A stretch of 64,000 nt of DNA from JAJPJE01 sp963848375 (lineage in GTDB: Bacteria > Acidobacteriota > Terriglobia > Terriglobales > Acidobacteriaceae): contig CAWKDK010000024.1 of the NCBI GenBank assembly GCA_963848375.1, positions 62,001-126,000 on the forward strand, read 5' to 3'. The position numbers and the translations under genes are program-made. How positions within the stretch are numbered: the first letter of the stretch is position 1; the number at the start of each line of letters is the position of its first letter. Positions 45,056 to 53,806 of this stretch are shown piece by piece. The notes below the pieces were generated by a model, which made no database searches, was not told the origin of the DNA, and worked only from the letters and a program-made list of their open reading frames with translations.

Positions 45056-46299
45056 CGCGATCTTCCCGCGAAGGTATCGATGCATTCCCCCAGCGACTGA
45101 AAAACAGCATTTCGTTCGTAGTCCCGACACACCATCGCACGTCCATTTGCGGCCCGGCGCATGGCTTCTTCCGGATCATCGATCACTTCGGCGATCTTCG
45201 CCGCCAGATCTCCCGGATTGCCTAGCTCGTGTGTCCAGCCAGTCACGCCGTCGACGATGGTCTCGCGAAGTCCGCCAACAGCGGTCGCAACTACGGGCGT
45301 ACTGCACGCAAGCGCTTCCAGCGGAGAGAAGCCCAACCCTTCGGCGCGACTCACTTGCACGCACAGATCAGAAGCCTGGTAGTAAGTTGGCAGCATCTTC
45401 GTAGGATGCACGGCATCACCAACGATCACTCGGTGGGCTACATTGAATTGTTTTGCCAACTCCAGGAACTGCTCATGCCGCCCCGTGAGACACAGCAGCC
45501 AAACATCCCGATTCGACCTCAGTAACTCCGCAAGTGCTGCCAGCAGTGTCGCCGTGTCCTTCTCCGGTGCGACCCTGCTGCTCGAGAAGATTATGGTTCC
45601 GTTCGTGGGCAGTCCTAGTTGAGCCTTTAAGACCGACTTCGGCGTTACCGACGGCCTGAACAGGTCGACATCCACGCCATATGTCGGGATCACGCATACT
45701 TCCCCGCGAGCACCATGCGATCGCACCACCGATTCAAGATGCCGACTCAGTACGACATAGTGGCCACCGCCGCGCGCATTCAGTCGAGCGAGTGTTCGCA
45801 GAATCTGATTTTCAAATCCGCGAAATGGATTTTCGCTGTCGTTGGCAGCGACGCGGCAACGGTAGTACTCCTCGGTAGCCGAGCAGACGAACATCATGGT
45901 TGGCTTCGCGGTGAACTTGGCCGCTGTATTGGCTGCCAGCGCTGCGAGACCGTATCCCTGCACGATGCAGGCGTCATACTCGTGTCGCTTTGCGATCAGA
46001 GTGCGAAATACCATTTCGGCGAATCGCGGACGCGAACTCGGGCCCACGGTCATCCGTACAGGAACCGAGGGCTGTTGGCTGATTTCGCGGCCGCGTTCAA
46101 TTTTGCGAGCAAGAATTGCGAGGCTAGAAATCTGTTCCAATCCTTCGACCAACCGCACATCCGTGCCGCTCTCTACGACGAAGAGCACACGATGCTGAGC
46201 AGTGAGTTTTAGCGAAGCCGATCTCGTAGCAAGCGCATCTGCGGAAATCGCCGATTCTTCTGGCGCCGCTTCGATCGGAATGGAATGAGTATGGCTCAT
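45052..46299 (-). CDS. Glycosyltransferase, GT4 family
   Basis: A 415-residue retaining glycosyltransferase with GT-B fold. The C-terminal donor site shows IIFSSSRVAPEKDTATLLAALAEL, then SDLCVQVSRAEGLGFSPLEALACSTPVVATAVGGLRE, the E-x7-E motif of GT4. The N-terminal acceptor domain is less conserved. It overlaps both neighbours by 4 bp (ATGA), forming a three-gene operon with another GT4 enzyme upstream and the small membrane protein downstream. It is probably cytoplasmic and acts on a lipid-linked or surface glycan. Confidence 0.9.
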   Translation of the reverse strand: MSHTHSIPIEAAPEESAISADALATRSASLKLTAQHRVLFVVESGTDVRLVEGLEQISSLAILARKIERGREISQQPSVPVRMTVGPSSRPRFAEMVFRTLIAKRHEYDACIVQGYGLAALAANTAAKFTAKPTMMFVCSATEEYYRCRVAANDSENPFRGFENQILRTLARLNARGGGHYVVLSRHLESVVRSHGARGEVCVIPTYGVDVDLFRPSVTPKSVLKAQLGLPTNGTIIFSSSRVAPEKDTATLLAALAELLRSNRDVWLLCLTGRHEQFLELAKQFNVAHRVIVGDAVHPTKMLPTYYQASDLCVQVSRAEGLGFSPLEALACSTPVVATAVGGLRETIVDGVTGWTHELGNPGDLAAKIAEVIDDPEEAMRRAANGRAMVCRDYERNAVFQSLGECIDTFAGRSR

Positions 46300-47536
46300 C
46301 CGTTCGCTTCCGACGCGACTTCTACGATCCGCTTCGCCATGTCAGTCCACGTATATGCTCGCAGCTGATCGGCGAACGCGCGCGTGCGTTCCTTCCAATT
46401 CTCCAGATCATCCAGACAGCTCTTGATCAGCTTTGCAAGGCCATCGCTGTCTTCGCAATCCGGCAACAGCAGCGGTCGCATCTCTTCTGGATAGAGTTCG
46501 GCAATTCCTGCCGATGCCGTGACGATGGCAGGCACTCCGCGACAGATCGCTTCCTGCACGTTCAACCCAAAAGTTTCATAGCGCGAAGGACTCACCAGGA
46601 CATCGGCCGCGGCCAGAACGTCATTCACGCGCTCAGTAAATCCGAGAATCCGCACCGATTGGCCGAGATCACTCGCGGCAATTCGCGAGCGCCAGCGCTC
46701 GAGCTTCGCGCCTCCGCCCGCCACCACCAGAACACGGTTTCCGCCAAGGGTACGCGACGTCTTCTCCCACGCACGCCAAAGCGTCTCCAGCCCTTTGTTT
46801 TCGTCGCACGTAAGCGCTCCCACGAACGCAACTACACGATCCGTCGGTTGAATCTTCAACCAATCGCGCGCAGCTGTTCTCTCCAATGCAGTCGCAGGAC
46901 CTGAATCAGGCGAGCAGCCCAGATACACAACTTTCACCCTCGATGCCGGAACACCGACCTCGGTGATCACCTGCCGCGCGGCGGTTTGGGAATTCGCGAT
47001 CACCAGCTTCGCGCACCGTAGAGCACGCGCTTCCCTTCGCCGATACATACTTCGCAACAATCGGTCTTTCCAGCGAATCCAAGCCGGCACTTCAGCGTAG
47101 CGCGCAGGATATCCGTTATGAACGTAGTGGACCCAATTGATATCGCCGAAGCAGCAGTTTCCGCCATTCACTACGACGCGCGCCCGCGAATGTTTTTGAA
47201 CCAACAGCTCCGCCTGCCATTTTCCGATCTGCCAGAGTCCGCGCTCGCCGAGCGCAGTCGATCCGAGAAACCGAGGAACTTCTCTCCTCGTAAATCCCGC
47301 TGTTCTTTCGTCGTCAAAATCGTGCCCGACCAGAAAAACCTCGTGCCCAGCCGATCGCAGATATTCCGCCAACGCGAGATTTGCTCGGTCCATTCCTCCG
47401 TGCCGATGGAATCCTCCGCAGACGATGAGCCAGGGTTCTCGCTCCCGCCGCAGAAACGGTCATATCCCTGTTCCTGCTGCTGCAGAGCGGGAACGCTCGC
47501 GCTGATCTGTTCTGGAATTTCGGTCGAAGCGCTCAT
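46296..47536 (-). CDS. Glycosyltransferase, GT4 family, one-base frame break near its N-terminus
   Basis: The C-terminal domain has VAFVGALTCDENKGLETLWRA and DVLVSPSRYETFGLNVQEAICRGVPAIVTA (E-x7-E). The long frame begins only at MDRANLALAEYL, but upstream the same frame encodes LIVCGGFHRHGG, the normal N-terminal loop, back to a TGA. The adjacent frame supplies ATG 47536 with MSASTEIPEQISAS and ...QGYDRF. Adding one base near 47452-47456 joins them as QGYDRFLRREREPWLIVCGG. Total length 1241 bp is 3n+2, consistent with one missing base. Joined length is about 413 residues. Confidence 0.85.
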
Positions 47537-47690
47537 CACAATCAGCCATTTTTCGTGGACCCGGGGCATGGGTCAATGTACAGGCGTATACCGCCGTCCA
47601 ACGTAATGTTTACGCTGGGGAGTCGCCCGCTCACGTAAAGTGACTGCGCTCGTCTGAATCTGGGAGAATGACAACTGAGTTCCCGAAACA

Positions 47691-48908
47691 ATGGACGAAG
47701 TTGCCGTACATCCCGAGGCCACGTCGCTCGAACTAAAAAGCCTGACGACCCTGGCCGACGGCGAGCCTGCATCGCCCCGTCCAATCTCCGTTCTCCACGT
47801 TCACAGTGGCAACTTGTTTGGCGGAATCGAGCGTGCGATTCTGACCTGCGTTGAGAACCTCCACCTAGCACCATCTATCAGGTTTGAATTTGCCTTGTGC
47901 TTTACCGGCAAATTCAGCGAGGAACTCGCAGCCGCCGGGCAGACGATCCATAAACTGCCCGAGGTGCGAACGCGCAATCCGCTCTCGATCGTGGCCGCCC
48001 GCCGGAACTTGGCACGCCTTCTCAAACAAAAACAATACGACGTGGTGCTCTGCCACTCCCCCTGGTCACATGCGATTTTTGCTTCGGTTATTCGGCGCGC
48101 CGTAATTCCAGAACTCTTCTGGGCCCACGCCCGTTTCACTGGCAAACATTGGCTGGAACGATGGTCTCGCAAATCGAAGCCCGGATTTGTGATCAGCAAT
48201 AGTGAATACAGTGACCAATCTGTACCACAGATCTTTCCGGGGATTTCGCATCGTGTATTGCGCTGCCCCGTTCCCACCGCTCGCGTCGTCGATTCAAACG
48301 GCCTGCGATCACGTTTACGCGCCGAACTCAGTACGCGTCACGACGCCATCGTGATCATTCAGGTCAGCCGCATGGAGTCGTGGAAAGGGCACGATCAGCT
48401 GTTGGAAGCTGCCGCCAAGATGCGTCGTGAGTTGCCGTGGGTGGTCTGGTTTGTTGGCGGCGCCCAGAGACACGATGAAGAAACCTATCTTGGGGCCCTC
48501 AAAACCAGGGCAGTCAGCCTTGGCATAGCTGACCGCGTGCGCTTCGTCGGCCAGCGTGCAGATGTACCGCAGCTGATGGCTGCCGCCGATATTTTCTGCC
48601 AGCCAAATCGAGCCCCCGAACCCTTCGGACTGGTTTTCGTGGAAGCGCTCTCGCAGTCGTTGCCGATAGTAACGTTCGCGATGGGCGGACCAGCCGAGAT
48701 CGTGGACGAGACTTGCGGTGTGCTACTTCCACCCGGCCGCACGGATGAACTCGCGTCCCACGTCGAGCGTCTCCTCGTCGATGGCGATCTGCGCCGCAAA
48801 CTCGGCGAAGCAGGTCCGATGCGCGCGAAAGCGCTTTGCGATCCGGCAGTAATCCTTCCGCAACTCGAATCAGTTCTTTCGCAGTTGAGCACCGCGAAGC
48901 GGATCTAG
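47691..48908 (+). CDS. Glycosyltransferase, GT4 family
   Basis: A 405-residue GT-B enzyme, divergent from the other two. It has a glycine-rich acceptor loop SVLHVHSGNLFGGIERAIL, donor-site segments IIQVSRMESWKGHDQLLEAA and DIFCQPNRAPEPFGLVFVEALSQSLPIVTFAMGGPAEIV (E-x7-E), and PGRTDELASHVERLL. The ATG at 47691 has no clear ribosome binding site. The three GT4 genes together suggest a small locus for exopolysaccharide or cell-surface glycan assembly; acceptor and product are unknown. Confidence 0.9.
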   Translation: MDEVAVHPEATSLELKSLTTLADGEPASPRPISVLHVHSGNLFGGIERAILTCVENLHLAPSIRFEFALCFTGKFSEELAAAGQTIHKLPEVRTRNPLSIVAARRNLARLLKQKQYDVVLCHSPWSHAIFASVIRRAVIPELFWAHARFTGKHWLERWSRKSKPGFVISNSEYSDQSVPQIFPGISHRVLRCPVPTARVVDSNGLRSRLRAELSTRHDAIVIIQVSRMESWKGHDQLLEAAAKMRRELPWVVWFVGGAQRHDEETYLGALKTRAVSLGIADRVRFVGQRADVPQLMAAADIFCQPNRAPEPFGLVFVEALSQSLPIVTFAMGGPAEIVDETCGVLLPPGRTDELASHVERLLVDGDLRRKLGEAGPMRAKALCDPAVILPQLESVLSQLSTAKRI

Positions 48909-48919
48909 ATCCCGCGGCC

Positions 48920-50605
48920 CTACTTCGCCAGTTTGTCCGCCACTTTTATATCGTCATCCAGCCCCAGCAACTCCCACCGCTGCAGCGAAAATGGTACGTT
49001 GCCGTTGATCCATACGTAGTCGTGAAAATCGCGCAGATTGAACTTGTCTCCCAATTGCAGACGCCGATCCGCCAGCATGCGCTCGATTTGCAGCTTGCCA
49101 ACTTCGTAATCGATGGCTAAGCCGGGCGCCGTCGCAAAGCTGGCTGCCTCTCCTTGAGCGGTATCGCGATCCATCGGGACCGTCTTCTCCAGGTAATCGG
49201 CGGCCTGCTCAATGGTGAACTCGCCCAGCGCGAGTTTCACATCCGCTTCCACCCGCAACGCCCGCAGCCGCGCGAAGTTGTATATGATCTCGCGCGTTCG
49301 CGGACTATCGTCGTAGAGTCCAGCCTGCAGCATCATTTCTTCTGCGTAAAATCCAATGCCCTCATTGGCCACCGAATCGTAGTACTGCCGTCGTATCGGA
49401 TCCGGATTTCGCCGCGCCAGCGACAACTGGAAGAAGTGTCCCGGCACGCCCTCGTGCACTCCCGTTGTGCGCGTATCGAGTGCATACGCTTTGAGGAAAT
49501 ATGGCAGGTGATTCGACGGCGGCACCAGCCAGCGCGTTCCGTCGTCATGCAACCGCGACGCGCTGCCGAAGTCGTCGATCTCGGTGAAACCTCCCAGCGC
49601 CGACAAGTACTCTGGCATCGGGCGCAACGTCCAGTGCGGCAGGTCAGGCGGCACGCTAAGAATCTGGTGTGCAACCAGATATTGCCGGATCTGCTCGTCA
49701 TCATGCGTTCCGCGAGCAACTTCTTCTTCGGTGCTTCCGGCCATCTTCAGCTCGGGTGCGTTAATGTCACGCTGCCGTTCGTAAGCCTCGAAGGCCAGCA
49801 CGCGATCAAAGTCCTGCCGTGCCATCGCCAGCAACTGCTCTGGCGTATAGGGCAGCAGCGCAACCTTGTGCAGAAAAAATCCATAGGCGTTCGCGCCGAG
49901 GGCAAAATCCTTCCGCATGCCAGGCAGGTTCTGCTTCAACCACTCGCGATACGCAATGAGCGCCACACTGCCTTTCGAGATTGCGCCGTGAAATTGCACC
50001 CGCTGCTCATCACTCGTGAGTAACGGCGCTACTCCTTTTTCCATGCGCTGTAGCCGCACGTCGATATCAGCCAGCGATCCAATCGCCAGCTGCGCAAATG
50101 GCGCGATGGGCCGCAGATTCGCCTTTGCTTGCTCGAGAATGGAAGGAATATTCTCTGCACGCACCACAATCTCTCGTGAGCGTGTATCGCCAAACGGAGG
50201 TGGGGGCAGTAATTCCTCTTCCAGCGCCGTCACCGTTTGCTCTACATAAAACGTGGGATCCCTCTGCCAGCGCGGATTTACGTCCAACTCCCAGCGAACG
50301 CGCGCAATCGCTGACCCGATCAGCCGATAGTCGACCTGTCGTGCGACCGGCCAACCTGTCGCATTCATCGCCTTCCATCGCTGCTCGAATCCGGCAAGAT
50401 CCACGCGCTGCTTGGCGACTGCTGTTGCCGACCAGTCGCGCACTCCGCCCGTATGCTCCATACGTGGGATATCATCGCCAGTGAATGGACGATACTGCGC
50501 CCGCCACGCCCAGAAGTCCGTAGCTAACCGGTCCAATGAATCCGTCTTCGGCTGTGTAAAAGAAATGGTGGATAACAAAAGAAGAGCTATCAGCACTCGC
50601 CCCAT
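48920..50605 (-). CDS. Exported DUF885 family protein (putative metallopeptidase)
   Basis: The 561-residue protein has a signal peptide (MGRVLIALLLLSTISF then TQPK) and the DUF885 fold. A zinc-peptidase-like motif HEGVPGHFFQL (HExxxH) lies near residue 400, followed by NEGIGFYAEEMMLQAG with a possible third ligand Glu, and LRALRVEADVKLALGE. Members of the family are often annotated as M3-like peptidases, but no substrate is proven here. It converges with the glycosyltransferase gene, 11 bp between stops. Confidence 0.85.
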   Translation of the reverse strand: MGRVLIALLLLSTISFTQPKTDSLDRLATDFWAWRAQYRPFTGDDIPRMEHTGGVRDWSATAVAKQRVDLAGFEQRWKAMNATGWPVARQVDYRLIGSAIARVRWELDVNPRWQRDPTFYVEQTVTALEEELLPPPPFGDTRSREIVVRAENIPSILEQAKANLRPIAPFAQLAIGSLADIDVRLQRMEKGVAPLLTSDEQRVQFHGAISKGSVALIAYREWLKQNLPGMRKDFALGANAYGFFLHKVALLPYTPEQLLAMARQDFDRVLAFEAYERQRDINAPELKMAGSTEEEVARGTHDDEQIRQYLVAHQILSVPPDLPHWTLRPMPEYLSALGGFTEIDDFGSASRLHDDGTRWLVPPSNHLPYFLKAYALDTRTTGVHEGVPGHFFQLSLARRNPDPIRRQYYDSVANEGIGFYAEEMMLQAGLYDDSPRTREIIYNFARLRALRVEADVKLALGEFTIEQAADYLEKTVPMDRDTAQGEAASFATAPGLAIDYEVGKLQIERMLADRRLQLGDKFNLRDFHDYVWINGNVPFSLQRWELLGLDDDIKVADKLAK

Positions 50606-50830
50606 AGGTAGGGCAGAATAGCACGACAGATTTCATGTCTAGCTCGCGCATGTGGAGGCACCTGCGCTCAGCCATTCGGTCGTCTCCGCCGCCCTTGGCG
50701 TGAATCCCAGTCTGACCATCAGTTCGTAGGCGAGCGGCAATGAGTTTCATCCCGCCCGCCTGCTGAGAATCAGTGGACCGACACAGCGGCCGATTCCTGA
50801 TCGAAATAGCTGCACTGTAGATTTACAAAC

Positions 50831-51316
50831 TCATGGGTTGCGCACTGCGCCTGTGGCGATCCACGGCCCTCCGGGTACACGAATCAGGAATATCGGGTTC
50901 GTGCACGAGGAAGGAGGACTCGACAGCGTCCCTGAAAACGAAGCATTGCCTTGTGCGCTCAGCGCGACTGGCGACGTCTCTGTTACTGTAGGCGAACTCC
51001 CAGCGTTGCAGACGAGTGCGCCTGCCACGTTCGTGACCGGGCCAGGTGTGCCGCTTGCGTTGCCACCGTTGATCACCAGCCCTTCCACGCTGAATACAAC
51101 ATCGCCTGTCGTCAGGTTGACGAAAGCAAAACCTCCTGTCGTTGTCCACGGCGAACTGCCGCTATCAATGCCGCCAACCGGATTCGAAGTCCCCGGAGCG
51201 GTGATCACCCCTTTTATGCTTCTCCACGTCACAACGTTGCTACTGCTACCAGTCTGGGCCACTAACGTTGCCGTCCCTATCAAGGACAGCAACACAACTG
51301 CGAATACCTTTTTCAT
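50831..51316 (-). CDS. Small exported protein of unknown function
   Basis: The 161-residue protein has a signal peptide (MKKVFAVVLLSLIGTATLVA then QTGSS). The mature part is Ser/Gly/Thr-rich and predicted beta-stranded, with two cysteines (GALVCNAGSS and PPSSCTNPIF) that could form a disulfide. The C-terminus ends FLIRVPGGPWIATGAVRNP. No family is recognised. It is probably periplasmic or secreted. The 225-bp gap before DUF885 holds no convincing gene. Confidence 0.7.
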   Translation of the reverse strand: MKKVFAVVLLSLIGTATLVAQTGSSSNVVTWRSIKGVITAPGTSNPVGGIDSGSSPWTTTGGFAFVNLTTGDVVFSVEGLVINGGNASGTPGPVTNVAGALVCNAGSSPTVTETSPVALSAQGNASFSGTLSSPPSSCTNPIFLIRVPGGPWIATGAVRNP

Positions 51317-51475
51317 CGGATTCCTACCTCGTTCTCGTAAAGGTCCTGCAATTTCTGAACTGCGTTTCCGCAGCCCACGTTTTTTGTTGGTATGTAGCGA
51401 TCAGAACCAGGCGAGATAGGCGAAGTTGCCATCAGACAGGTGGGGCTTTGGAAAAACTCCGTTCACGTAAGAATC

Positions 51476-51574
51476 TGGCGGAAGCGTGTCGGAGTCGAAC
51501 CGACCAGACCCGGGGCTAACCCGACTCTCACCGGTTTTGAAGACCGGGGGCATCACCGGACACCCTGCGCTTCC
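51476..51574 (-). tRNA. selC: tRNA-Sec (anticodon UCA)
   Basis: The minus strand folds into a 99-nt tRNA including an encoded CCA. The acceptor stem has 8 positions (GGAAGCGC with ACGCTTCC, last pair C-A). The anticodon stem CCGGT/ACCGG closes the loop CTTCAAA with anticodon TCA at 51538-51540. The variable arm is long, and the T arm is GTCGG-TTCGACT-CCGAC. The extended acceptor, UCA anticodon and long variable arm are specific for selenocysteine tRNA. A TACAAT box lies about 12 bp upstream. selA, selB and selD are not in the window. Confidence 0.95.
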
Positions 51575-51641
51575 GTGGCCGCTGCCATTGTAGCAATGCT
51601 AAGTTTCAGGCGAGCGACCGCCGAATGGCAGCCTTCTGCAG

Positions 51642-51668
51642 AAAAAAAGCGCGGACAGGTGTCCGCGC
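51642..51668 (-). terminator. Intrinsic terminator of the peroxiredoxin gene
   Basis: On the minus strand GCGCGGAC and GTCCGCGC form a perfect 8-bp stem with a 4-base loop followed by seven T residues. It is 24 bp past the peroxiredoxin stop. Confidence 0.92.
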
Positions 51669-51691
51669 CTCACAGCATGTTTTCGCCGAAG

Positions 51692-52381
51692 CTACTTGCT
51701 CGCCACGTCTGCCAGCTTCCGCTTGCTCAGATACCAGTCGGTAAGTTCCAGTCCTTCGTGGCTGCTCACGCGCTTTTCCGCATCTGCCTGTGTCGCAGGA
51801 GCAGGAACCACCACCGGATCACCTGGCTTCCAATTCGCCGGAGTCGACACTGCGTTCTTATCCGCGGTCTGCAATGCGGTGAAGATACGCACCAATTCGT
51901 CGACGTTGCGCCCAAGCGACATCGGGTAATACAGGATCGCGCGAATCACTCCCTTGGGATCGATCGCAAATACGGCGCGCACCGTCGCGGTGTCGCTCAC
52001 GGCTTCATGCACCATGCCGTAGGCGCGTGCGACTTTCTGATCGAGATCGGCGACAACTGGAAACGGCACCTTCACGCCAGCCTTCTCCTCGATATTGCGG
52101 ACCCACGCAATGTGCGAGTAGAGGCTGTCCACGGAATTTCCGACGAGCTGAACATTCAGCTTCTCGAAATCCGAATTGCGTTTTGCGAACTCGATAAACT
52201 CGGTTGTGCAAACGGGCGTAAAGTCTGCCGGATGGGAGAACAACATCACCCACTGACCCTTGCTGGTGTAATCGCTCAGTCGAATAACGCCGTGCGTCGA
52301 TTTGGCTTCGAAATTCGGCGCCGCTTCATTGATACGCGGCATGCGCGGACTGGCCGCCGCTTCGGTTCCATTGGTGCTCAT
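51692..52381 (-). CDS. Peroxiredoxin, Prx6 (1-Cys) type
   Basis: The enzyme reduces peroxides through a catalytic cysteine. The 229 residues contain the active site FSHPADFTPVCTTEFIEFAK, with the Prx6-type PVCTTE, then VGNSVDSLYSHIAWVRNIEE and FPVVADLDQKVARAYG. The C-terminal dimerisation arm (KPGDPVVVPAPATQADAEKR) is typical of Prx6. No second resolving cysteine is evident. The ATG at 52381 has AAGGAGAAG upstream. A 135-bp leader containing a poly-cysteine mini-ORF precedes it, suggesting control by cysteine supply. Confidence 0.93.
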   Translation of the reverse strand: MSTNGTEAAASPRMPRINEAAPNFEAKSTHGVIRLSDYTSKGQWVMLFSHPADFTPVCTTEFIEFAKRNSDFEKLNVQLVGNSVDSLYSHIAWVRNIEEKAGVKVPFPVVADLDQKVARAYGMVHEAVSDTATVRAVFAIDPKGVIRAILYYPMSLGRNVDELVRIFTALQTADKNAVSTPANWKPGDPVVVPAPATQADAEKRVSSHEGLELTDWYLSKRKLADVASK

Positions 52382-52399
52382 GCTTCTTCTCCTTGTTTA

Positions 52400-52516
52400 A
52401 ATGCATTACTGCGCCGGCCGGAGGCGCACGATTCGGTAAACTTCTGCGTTTGGCGTTAGACCAGGTGGAAAACTTTTGCAACACCACCCGACTGGACGCC
52501 GGGTGGCACACACGTG
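52400..52516 (-). promoter_or_regulatory. Leader with alternative stems between mini-ORF and peroxiredoxin gene
   Basis: Coordinates are on the plus strand, read here as minus-strand RNA. Stem A pairs 52500-52506 with 52484-52490 (CCACCCG with CGGGTGG, 9-nt loop). Stem B pairs 52521-52526, inside the mini-ORF end, with 52498-52503. The two stems share 52500-52503, so they exclude each other. A third hairpin (52411-52415 with 52423-52427) lies about 15 nt before the ribosome binding site. This layout fits ribosome-position-dependent control. Confidence 0.5.
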
Positions 52517-52552
52517 CTAGCCCGGCTGGCAGCAACAACAACAGCTGCACAT
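52517..52552 (-). CDS. Poly-cysteine leader peptide MCSCCCCCQPG
   Basis: ATG at 52552 opens 11 codons, Met-Cys-Ser-Cys-Cys-Cys-Cys-Cys-Gln-Pro-Gly, ending with TAG at 52517-52519. Six of eleven residues are cysteine. No strong ribosome binding site precedes it, so it may be leaderless or weakly translated. It lies 135 bp upstream of the peroxiredoxin start on the same strand. Poly-cysteine upstream ORFs act as cysteine-responsive attenuators in mycobacteria (published knowledge); the same role here is an inference from layout. A chance frame of this composition is improbable. Confidence 0.6.
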   Translation of the reverse strand: MCSCCCCCQPG

Positions 52553-52671
52553 GGCTAGTTCACAAACTTGTGTGTACGTACGCATGAGGATTAACTGACC
52601 CACATCATCCTTTGCCACTAATAGTACCGCAAACACATCTTGTACAACAGCACTGATCCGGAGAACTGACT

Positions 52672-53553
52672 ATGCGCACTCTCTCATTCGTTCAGGTAGA
52701 TGTATTCACCTCGCACGCGTTTGAAGGCAATCAACTCGCAGTTGTGATGGATGCTTCGGGCCTCGACACAGGGCAGATGCAGGCGATTGCGCGTGAGATG
52801 AATCTCTCCGAGACCACGTTCGTGATCCCGCGTTCCTTCGAAGAAGAGCGCGATCACGGCCACCGCGTGAGGATTTTTACCGTCAACGAGGAGCTTCCAT
52901 TCGCCGGACATCCCACACTGGGGACGGCCTGGGTCTTGCGAGTGGCCAGCGCGGCTCCCGAAGTCTGGCTGGATCTGAACGTCGGCCGCATTCCGGTTCA
53001 GTTCACCACAGACGAGCGCGGCGAAGTTTTCGGCGAGATGCGCCAGCGCGATCCCGAATTCGGCGCTGTCTTTCCGCGGGAGGAAGTTGCGCGCGTGCTT
53101 GGCATCGCTGTCAACGAACTGGACCCTGATCTGCCCATTCAGACTGTTTCCACCGGTGTTCCCTTCACCATGGTTCCTTTCCGGTCGCTCGCGACGTTGC
53201 AGAACTTGAGCGCAAACTGGTCTGCAATGAGCAGCTATCTCAAAGACAAGGACAGCAAGTTTCTTTACCTGGTATGTCGCGAAACTGTAGATCCGCAGGC
53301 GCGGCTGCATGCGCGCATGATCTTCTACAACGGCGAAGATCCAGCAACCGGATCGGCAGCCGGATGTTGCGCTTCATGGATGGCAGCGCACGGTGTGGCC
53401 GCTTCAGGAGAACGCGTGTTGATCGAGCAAGGAATCGAGATGAAGCGTCCGAGCCGAATTTTCGTCTCCGCCGAAAAACACGATCAGCGTGTCGACAACG
53501 TTCGTGTCGGTGGAAATGTTGTGGAAGTCGCGCGCGGAGAAATTTTCTTCTGA
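52672..53553 (+). CDS. PhzF family isomerase/epimerase-like protein
   Basis: The 293-residue protein has the two-domain PhzF/diaminopimelate-epimerase-like fold: QVDVFTSHAFEGNQLAVVMD, the catalytic-region MNLSETTFVIP, FTVNEELPFAGHPTLGTAWVL and FYNGEDPATGSAAGCCASW. In PhzF the key acid is Glu in LSET. Members act in phenazine synthesis, but most are metabolite isomerases or repair enzymes of unknown substrate. No phenazine genes are nearby. It is divergent from the peroxiredoxin gene. Confidence 0.88.
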   Translation: MRTLSFVQVDVFTSHAFEGNQLAVVMDASGLDTGQMQAIAREMNLSETTFVIPRSFEEERDHGHRVRIFTVNEELPFAGHPTLGTAWVLRVASAAPEVWLDLNVGRIPVQFTTDERGEVFGEMRQRDPEFGAVFPREEVARVLGIAVNELDPDLPIQTVSTGVPFTMVPFRSLATLQNLSANWSAMSSYLKDKDSKFLYLVCRETVDPQARLHARMIFYNGEDPATGSAAGCCASWMAAHGVAASGERVLIEQGIEMKRPSRIFVSAEKHDQRVDNVRVGGNVVEVARGEIFF

Positions 53554-53806
53554 TCGATGCGCGTCTTTGAGGGTGCGCTCGTGCGCGTAAATCGCGGTCA
53601 ATTCCATCCTGGTGTTTGGCTGCGATTTCCTCACATATTTCTCGCTCAAGATCTTTACATCATCTCTCACTCTGTCTAGGATTCCGCTCGCCTGGTGATT
53701 CACAAAAACTAAGAAGTCAGATTAAAAAGAGCGGGACAATTTCTCTGGCCGGTCCCACGACATTCGTATTGTCACGGCTTTGAGGCTTGTACCTGACAGG
53801 GGACCA

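Noticed and set aside
50472..50750. Small minus-strand frame overlapping the DUF885 start
   Set aside because: No motif, no ribosome binding site, and it overlaps the signal peptide of the real gene.
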